This document shows, piece by piece, positions 58,250-64,000 of a DNA stretch of 64,000 nt. How positions within the stretch are numbered: the first letter of the stretch is position 1; each line of letters opens with the position of its first letter. Source of the stretch: Taxillus chinensis (taxonomy: Eukaryota > Streptophyta > Magnoliopsida > Santalales > Loranthaceae); the NCBI GenBank assembly GCA_023512835.1, contig CM042088.1:1550001-1614000 (forward strand), written 5' to 3'. Position numbers and translations under genes: made by a program. Below the pieces are notes generated by a model. It had not been told where the DNA came from, did not search any database, and was given only the letters and a program-made list of their open reading frames with translations.

Positions 58250-58699
58250 TTCTTCCCCTTTCTCTAGACCCTAAATGGAAGACGATCGCCATGAAATCGG
58301 AGGAGTCAAGACTCAGACCGATGCTCTCCGATCCTTATCCACTATGAACCCTGGCAAATCTCCCCCTCCTGATTCCTATCCACAAATCCGATCAGCAGCA
58401 ACCTAGCCCAAGACATGCTACTCCTCTTCGAACCCAACTCTGAAAATCAAAGACAAGGCTAAGGTGGATAACAGGGTCACTCTTGATCTCCCAGTCGCCA
58501 ACGATGGGACTTTGGTGTCCGTGCATGACGAGGTTGTCTGAGATGAGTCAGGTGCGGTGAGGCTATGGAATTTAAGGACAGCAAGGGCAGCATGCACTGA
58601 GCCACCATAGCAGCCACTGGCCACGACGAGAGGAGAGAAGAAAAGGAATGAATCGCCTTCGACGAGCAAGAAGCGCAAGAAACCCAAGTTCTCAGTTCA
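58250..58699 (+). pseudogene. Possible captured first-exon fragment, unidentified
   Basis: The stretch is GC-richer than its surroundings and could encode KDKAKVDNRVTLDLPVANDG, then a stop, then ESGAVRLWNLRTARAAC, ending in a basic KKRKKPKFSVH followed by GTGAGT, a good 5' splice site. I do not recognise the protein. It may belong to the same donor gene as the La-motif exon downstream. Confidence 0.35.
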
Positions 58700-59315
58700 T
58701 GTGAGTTATTTACACTTATCTTTCTTGCAATTTTTACATTATGCTTTATGTAGAAACAATATGTGATATTAAAAGAAACATTCAGTTAAACATAAAATTA
58801 ATATTTGTTATTTCTCATGATTATTGTATAGCCTAATGGGTATTTAATTAGACATTCTCTAGTTATTACAGACTGGTAAATTAGCAAGGTGTTTTGACAA
58901 ACCCTAATATGATACCATTGACTTGTGTGGAGGCTGATTTGATGCCCAGATTTGTTCTCACAAATTTCAATAATTAATAAGTTTTGTACAACATCTGTTT
59001 TGGAAACTAATTTGAAGGCTGCTTGGTGTTAAACTCTACATCACCTTGGGTTTGAGGGAGGAAGGGCTGGGTATGCTTTTGGGTGTAATGATTCAATAAA
59101 GAGCTATAAGTTGAGGTGTGGTTGTCGCCTGTGATTTTAAAGTTGGGGTAGATGAGGTGAATCTAAGGGTCCTTGCAGGGAAGGTTTTGTTGCGATAATT
59201 GAAGAGAGAGAGAGAGAGATGTATAGAATTATTACAATTGGTTGTAGTCATTTTTTTTACTGTTCTATGTTTCTTTATCTTTTTCATGTATTTTTTCTGA
59301 TCCTTTTGTACTTAG

Positions 59316-59393
59316 AATATTATTTTAGTGATGCAAACCTGGCTACTACTAATCAACTGATAAGGTTCGTCAATAAAGATCTTGAAGGATATG
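59316..59393 (+). pseudogene. Captured exon fragment encoding part of a La motif
   Basis: After a splice acceptor (TTAG at 59312-59315) the sequence encodes EYYFSDANLATTNQLIRFVN and KDLEGY, then a GTAATT donor at 59394. YYFSDxNL...RF is the RNA-binding core of the La motif as in La and LARP6-type proteins. Exon-intron layout is kept, so capture was from DNA, not a retrocopy. The neighbouring exons needed for a La module are not seen. Confidence 0.75.
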
Positions 59394-60125
59394 GTAATTC
59401 ACACTATTACTTTATGCCCTACTATTTGTTAGCATGCTTTATATAATTATTTTCGTGGAAAAGGGGCTCTACTGTGGTGGCATAGACTTGGAGTAGCAAG
59501 TATTTTAATATAGTGTAGAAATTATGTAGTGGCTAATTTTTGTTCCTTTTAGTACTAAAGATAATTCTTTGCCTTCTATTCATTTATTTTGTTAAGGGTA
59601 AAGGGTCTTTGAGCATTGGGAGTAAGAGACCTTTCCTATCTCCTTGCTTTTATAGCCAATTCAGTACAAGTTAGTGGTTGAAATTGCCTAGCACCATTAA
59701 ACACTTTGAATATGACTGCCTAAATTTTGTTATTTCTTTCCTGCTTTTTCAGATATCTCATGGCTAAAGAGATGTTGACATTAGAAATAGAAGACACGAA
59801 GCTGATGATAAAGGCGGTAGCATGGAGTTCATAGTTGGGCTTTAACCATAGCTACACTAACTGAGCTGATAAAACATCTGTAATATATATCTTTGCTTGT
59901 TCTCTTTGTTTTTTCTAATTGTGTCCTTGAAAATGTTGTTAAGTCATTCAATGCCAGTGATAATTCAACACTTTCTTTTGAGTTGCTTGAAAATTTTCTG
60001 GCTTGCAAGATCATTTGTAGTTGGTGTAGTTGATTGTTAATGTGCTCATCATGCAGGCCATAGTAAATATATCACGTGTCTTGTATAAGTAAATGGTATT
60101 GTACTTTCATGAATTGTCTTGTTAG

Positions 60126-60595
60126 GTGGACAAGGCTCAAATGGTGCCTTCACTCATAACTTTCAATCTGAAGGGGACTCTACAAATACAACGGTGGGTC
60201 ATTGAGCTCATTAGAGCTATTATCCACCTAGTACTTTCTCCTCTCTAATTTATGTTTGGTTGTAGATATTTGTTGGAGGGCTTGATTCTAGCATCACTGA
60301 TGATGATGATCTCAGACAACCATTTTTCCAGCATGGTGATATAATCTTTGTAAAAATACTAGTTGGGAAAGGATGTGGGTTTGTGTAGTTTGCTAACAGG
60401 TAATCAAGCCTTAACTTTGTTCATATCATGGAATTGTGTAGGTTTTATGCTCAGTTGTTTATTATCTTTTCATTGAATACTTTCCTAAATTTTCCTTGAC
60501 AGAAATAATGTGAGACTGCCCTGCAGCAATTCAATGGAACTGTGATTGGAAAGCAAATAGTGCGGCTTTCTTAGGGTTGCAACCTAGCAAATAAG
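60126..60595 (+). pseudogene. Captured three-exon fragment of an RBP45/47-type RNA-binding protein
   Basis: Exon pieces lie at about 60126-60194, 60266-60399 and 60503-60595 with GT/AG introns between. The middle exon encodes IFVGGLDSSITD, DLRQPFFQHGDII and KILVGKGCGFV, the start of the third RRM of plant RBP45/RBP47 proteins. A TAG (60386-60388) follows CGFV where relatives have Gln. One extra Asp codon is present. In the third exon (...LQQFNGTVIGKQIVRLS...) a one-base loss shifts the frame and a TAG (60572-60574) replaces Trp. It is not functional but clearly derived from this gene. Confidence 0.85.
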
Positions 60596-61562
60596 TAGGT
60601 ATGACACCAAAACCCCCTCCTTCCCCCTGTAATCTTCCCCACTTTTGGCATTTCTATTCACATTTTGAATATGTATGTCCCGAGCCTCTAGATCTGAAGT
60701 TTTTTTTTTTTTTGATTCTTGGATATGGTTCAAAAGACTCTAAAATTATATTTGTTTTAAATTTTCTTTCATGGAAGTAATCTTGACTTTAACTGCATTT
60801 GTATATGGATGCACATACACAAGAATCGGTGCGTGTTTGCACAGACATGTGCACTTTCATTCACACACGTCAAAAACATCCTTGTTTTTACCAAAGGTTG
60901 CATTTCTAAAGGAATGTAGTTCAGTGTTCTAAAGTACAAGTATATGAAATTAAATTCATAGGCCTGAAATATAAAATCATGTTTGCATATCCCACCCATA
61001 GCCTGTCATATCATGAATTTTGAGTATGGGAAGGTGCTTCATCGAATAAATGCTTTGTAATTGCTACTTCAGAGCTCATAATGTGATTTGGTTAGGTGAA
61101 ACCATGTCAGAACTGGGGCAGGGAAATATTTGTCTGAAGGATGGTAACTTTTATCAGCAAGACAGTGTATCCATCTTGATTGGACCTCCTATACAGCAGG
61201 TGTTGTTGCCTACTCTTCGGTACCAAAATCTATCTTGTGACCAATGATATTCTTCAGGGAAATTCCTCATCTCGGAGACTACAGTTGTGTCTGCCCTTCT
61301 GTGAAATGAGGACTTGAAATTAAAAATTTCTTGCATCCATCATTGCCCATATTATACCTTTCATGTAAATTATGTTTGTTAGATTTATTTTGTTATAATA
61401 AATATACATATAGTGTCTTTATGTGTTAGAATGAAGTCATTCTACTACTAATGAAATACCAAAGAAATCAAAGTTTTAAGTTTGCAACTTGAAATTCTTC
61501 TTGGTGTCCTTATATGTGTGTGAATTAATCATTTTTGTTATTATATTTTTGCTTTTGTTTAT
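60596..61562 (+). other. CACTA internal sequence, possibly 3' flank of the captured RBP gene
   Basis: There is no clear domain. The RBP-like exon is followed by AT-rich sequence with poly-T; 61095-61320 is less AT-rich and could be old exon or 3'-UTR sequence. I cannot assign it. Confidence 0.3.
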
Positions 61563-63066
61563 TGACAGACAGATTTTTAGCCTCTCTAAAAGAGCTAGCT
61601 AATGTCGTTAAATCTCTCTTCAAGATAATAAATTCCCTAAGTTTGCAATAAAAGAATAGCAGCAAGAAAGGGGTCGATCCCACAGAGATTACCAAGTTAT
61701 CTAGCTTTAACTCAAATCACCAAATCAATCTTGCTTAAAACAATGTCTTGGCAAAAACAAATTCTTTTTATAACTAAAGATCTAATTTTTTATGTGGTTT
61801 TCTGAATAAACAAAGAAAACAAACTGGTTTTAGGATTAAGATTCAAGGATTAAAAGCATCTAGGGTCACAATTTCACCTCCCTATGTTATCTCTACTGGT
61901 TCATGATATTAGGGTTGTCTGATTGAAAACATGCTAAACATAAGCCAAGGACAACAAATGGTCATTGAGGTCCTTTTAAGAGTTGTATGCCAGAATGGTC
62001 ATCAAAACACACAAACATGCAAAGCCAATAAATCATACTTGCAAAAGGATAATGATCACACCAATTACAAATAAGTTATGAATCTCAATCTGCCCCAGAC
62101 TAGGGCTAAAAATACCAAGGTGTACATCCAAAGATAGAACTTAAGAACAGATTTATAAAACATGCAAAACTCAATCATCCAAACCCAATATTCATAAACA
62201 CAGCAAAGCAACAAGGGGGCTACATTGCTCCCCTAGATTATAAGAACTACTCATGCATGATTACAAGCAAAACCATAGCAGAAAAGCTAAACATCTTCTT
62301 CTTAACCACGCGCACAGCAAAGCTTCAAATCCAGGCTCCAAAATCTGCGACGGCTGCGACAGCTGCGACGGCTGCTCTCCTAGGTCAAGGAGCAACCTCC
62401 AAGTCATGGAGCCTCTCTCTCTCTCTAAAAACGTGTAGGGGGTCTAGGATGCATAGCAGAGGCGTGGAGGCTTGTATTTATAGAGTTTGGATGGGCTTTG
62501 AGGTGTGTACCCTAGCCCATTTATCAAAACGGCGTAGTTTTGATAAGTAACACTCAAAACTTTAAAAACTCTATCTTCCATCCACAATTTGGACTTGGGC
62601 CTTCAGAAACAAATGATCAGCATGGAAAAACGATAGGATCGGTCCAAAAATATCTCTGCACGCTAATTCGCACGTGATATGGTGAATTCACGTGCAACTC
62701 CAAATCAGCTCAAACTTCTCCCCAAGCTTCCTTGAATCCTGTAGAGGCCTGAGAGGCAAAAATAGGCTTGCACGTGAAATGGGTGAATTCACGTGCAGCT
62801 CCAAATGCTCTAAAATTTCTGTGGTAGGTAGAGGACATCATTCTAAGCAACTTTTGTTCTTGCATGCCAATTGTTTGAGGCCATCTACTATGTCAAAAGT
62901 GAGCTCCAAAATCTGTCAAAACAGCTTAAAAACGCATGTATTTGCAAATAGCATCTTCCTAGGGGTTAGAGCAAATATATATGATATATGAGGCAATAAG
63001 GCTCTAATCATGCTCTTAAACATCCTAAATAAACACTAGAATAACGGCATAAAATGCACGTTATCA
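61563..63066 (-). mobile_element. Athila-type solo LTR inserted in the CACTA element
   Basis: 1504 bp from TGACAGACAG to GCACGTTATCA on the plus strand, so minus orientation. TTTAT flanks both sides (61558-61562 and 63067-63071). A TATA-like box lies at 62475-62482, an ACGT-type palindrome with 10-base arms at 62521-62546, and palindromes at 62670-62695 and 62769-62797. No gene. Confidence 0.93.
62475..62797 (-). promoter_or_regulatory. Promoter cassette in the Athila solo LTR
   Basis: The far palindrome has arms TGCACGTGAA and TTCACGTGCA, the near one GCACGTGA and TCACGTGC. The third has TTATCAAAAC and GTTTTGATAA around GGCGTA. Layout as in the other LTRs but with different arm sequence. 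Confidence 0.65.
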
Positions 63067-63650
63067 TTTATAATTCTTTAATTTAAAAGAGCACTGTAAT
63101 TTTATTTCATAGTTTACAATTAATAATATATTCAACTTAGAACATCATAAAATATGTGGACTTGATTAAAAAACAACTTTGGACTTTTGATCTTGTATTT
63201 TTATAGCTATTTTGTTGACAAGTATATAGTTATAATTTTTTTTTTTGCTCCTCTTTAATAAGTTATATGATTTGCTCATGTTATTTATTTTTTGTTTTAA
63301 TGTATTTTTGGTAACTGATAATTATTTGTTTTTTCTTGCAGAATGGTGGAGTGCTTGCAATTTATTTTGGCATGGAATGAAGATGGCATTAGGGGTTTTA
63401 TTTTAAGACATTTTAAATTTCATATTATAGTATGTAAAATATTTTGAACACGGCTGGTTATTTTGGATTGTAACACTTTAGAATACTATTTCTCGATGTG
63501 AAAATATATTAATTATATTTTTGATGGTTTGTTTATTTGAATATTGTAGTTTTTGAACTGTAATGGTATTTATGAAATTGAATCAATAATTGCAAGCATT
63601 TGAGAAGGCTTGTCATATTTTTGTGTTATATATTGTAAGCCTTTGTAGTG

Positions 63651-63917
63651 TGTTAGGTCTGCTTGGCTTATGGTATATCGTCTACTTTTCATAACACAAA
63701 AAAGATCATATTGTATAATTTTTGACAACATATAATTGTAACAAAATTAAAAGTGTTATGTAGAGAGTTCTATGGTAAGCTTAAAAAAAGCTTAACTAAA
63801 TGTTTTATAAGACAATAATATGTGTTACTATATGATCTATCATAACAGAAAATCGTAACACACCAAAAAGTGTTACTGAAAGATGAGGGACTTTCCATAA
63901 GCCAAGCAGACCTAACA
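63651..63917. repeat. 23 bp inverted repeat in the right subterminal part of the CACTA element
   Basis: TGTTAGGTCTGCTTGGCTTA plus TGG (63651-63673) recurs as its exact reverse complement at 63895-63917, separated by 221 bases. The spacer holds several GTGTTAC/GTAACAC motifs. Confidence 0.85.
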
Positions 63918-63991
63918 CCCCAAAAAGTGTTACGGTATCCTACGGTAACGCATTTTATGTCTTACTAAAGGCCTGATTTCTTGTAGTGCTA

Positions 63992-64000
63992 CCGTATGTA
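63992..64000 (+). pseudogene. Athila Y coding region resumes
   Basis: After the CTA duplication the nine bases CCGTATGTA continue the gag-PR linker, matching the minus-strand copy at 32969-32980. The rest of Athila Y lies outside the window. Confidence 0.7.

Larger units (their letters stand above)
57888..63988 (+). mobile_element. Non-autonomous CACTA (En/Spm-type) DNA transposon with captured gene fragments
   Basis: The ends are CACTACAAGAAATCAG (57888-57903) and its reverse complement (63973-63988), with the three-base duplication CTA at 57885-57887 and 63989-63991. Joining the flanks restores the Athila reading seen at 32969-32999. Without the nested solo LTR it is about 4.6 kb. No transposase domain is visible, so it must depend on another copy. 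Subterminal GTGTTAC/GTAACAC motifs recur at the right end (63740-63955). The orientation given is that of the captured exons. Confidence 0.9.

Noticed and set aside
58418..58687. Minus-strand open frame opposite the first captured stretch of the CACTA element
   Set aside because: The plus strand has a splice donor and a basic C-terminal segment; the minus frame has no recognisable domain.
57888..63988. Autonomous CACTA transposase gene
   Set aside because: No TNPD- or TNPA-like domain found in any frame; only captured host exon fragments.

Overview
The window is nuclear DNA of a flowering plant. It looks like repeat-dense heterochromatin of a eudicot; I cannot name the species. I found no intact host gene, no rRNA or tRNA gene and no CRISPR array. 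Almost every base belongs to a transposable element: Ty3/gypsy chromoviruses of the Tekay/Del type, Ty3/gypsy Athila elements, one Ty1/copia SIRE/Maximus-like element, one large solo LTR that is probably Tat/Ogre-like, and one non-autonomous CACTA DNA transposon carrying pieces of host RNA-binding-protein genes.

Left block (1-11458). A minus-strand Tekay-like gag-PR-RT remnant runs off the left edge and ends at its Met primer-binding site (2672-2683). Two truncated LTR ends and a truncated LTR with a minisatellite follow. An older minus-strand Tekay-like element ('host element') begins with its LTR at 4843-11169. That LTR is split by an internally deleted Athila derivative (5231-9318).

Central nest (11459-39075, TSD GGCCC). 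A full-length minus-strand Tekay-like element with LTRs 11459-13670 and 36914-39075 sits inside the host element. Its leader is split by a full-length minus-strand Athila element (18908-36635, TSD CCTGG). Two solo LTRs sit inside that Athila: 23859-25668 (TSD TTTAC) and 29587-32793 (TSD TAACA). This gives four levels of nesting, each supported by a direct repeat read at both ends. The host element resumes at 39081-39522.

Right block. A fragment of a plus-strand element with a truncated LTR (39523-40043) abuts a minus-strand copia element (40044-51805). The 3' LTR of the copia element is truncated and its RT carries a deletion right after the catalytic YVDD. A second nest follows: plus-strand Athila X (51806-54225), split by plus-strand Athila Y (54226 onward), split by the CACTA element (57888-63988, TSD CTA), split by an Athila solo LTR (61563-63066, TSD TTTAT).

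The strongest signals beyond routine annotation are these. (1) A promoter cassette made of a pair of near-identical palindromes, a third ACGT-centred palindrome and a TATA box is shared by Athila LTRs and by an LTR whose two ends are Tekay-like. The palindrome arms differ between families but stay self-complementary. (2) Both the Athila and the copia element carry an extra sense-strand ORF after pol that ends in a C48/Ulp1-like protease domain, and each has a TATA-like site about 115-125 bp upstream of its ATG. (3) The CACTA element has captured exon fragments resembling RBP45/47 and a La-motif protein. All coding regions carry stops or frameshifts, so none of the elements looks autonomous now. 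All comparisons were made by eye; no alignment or database search was run.
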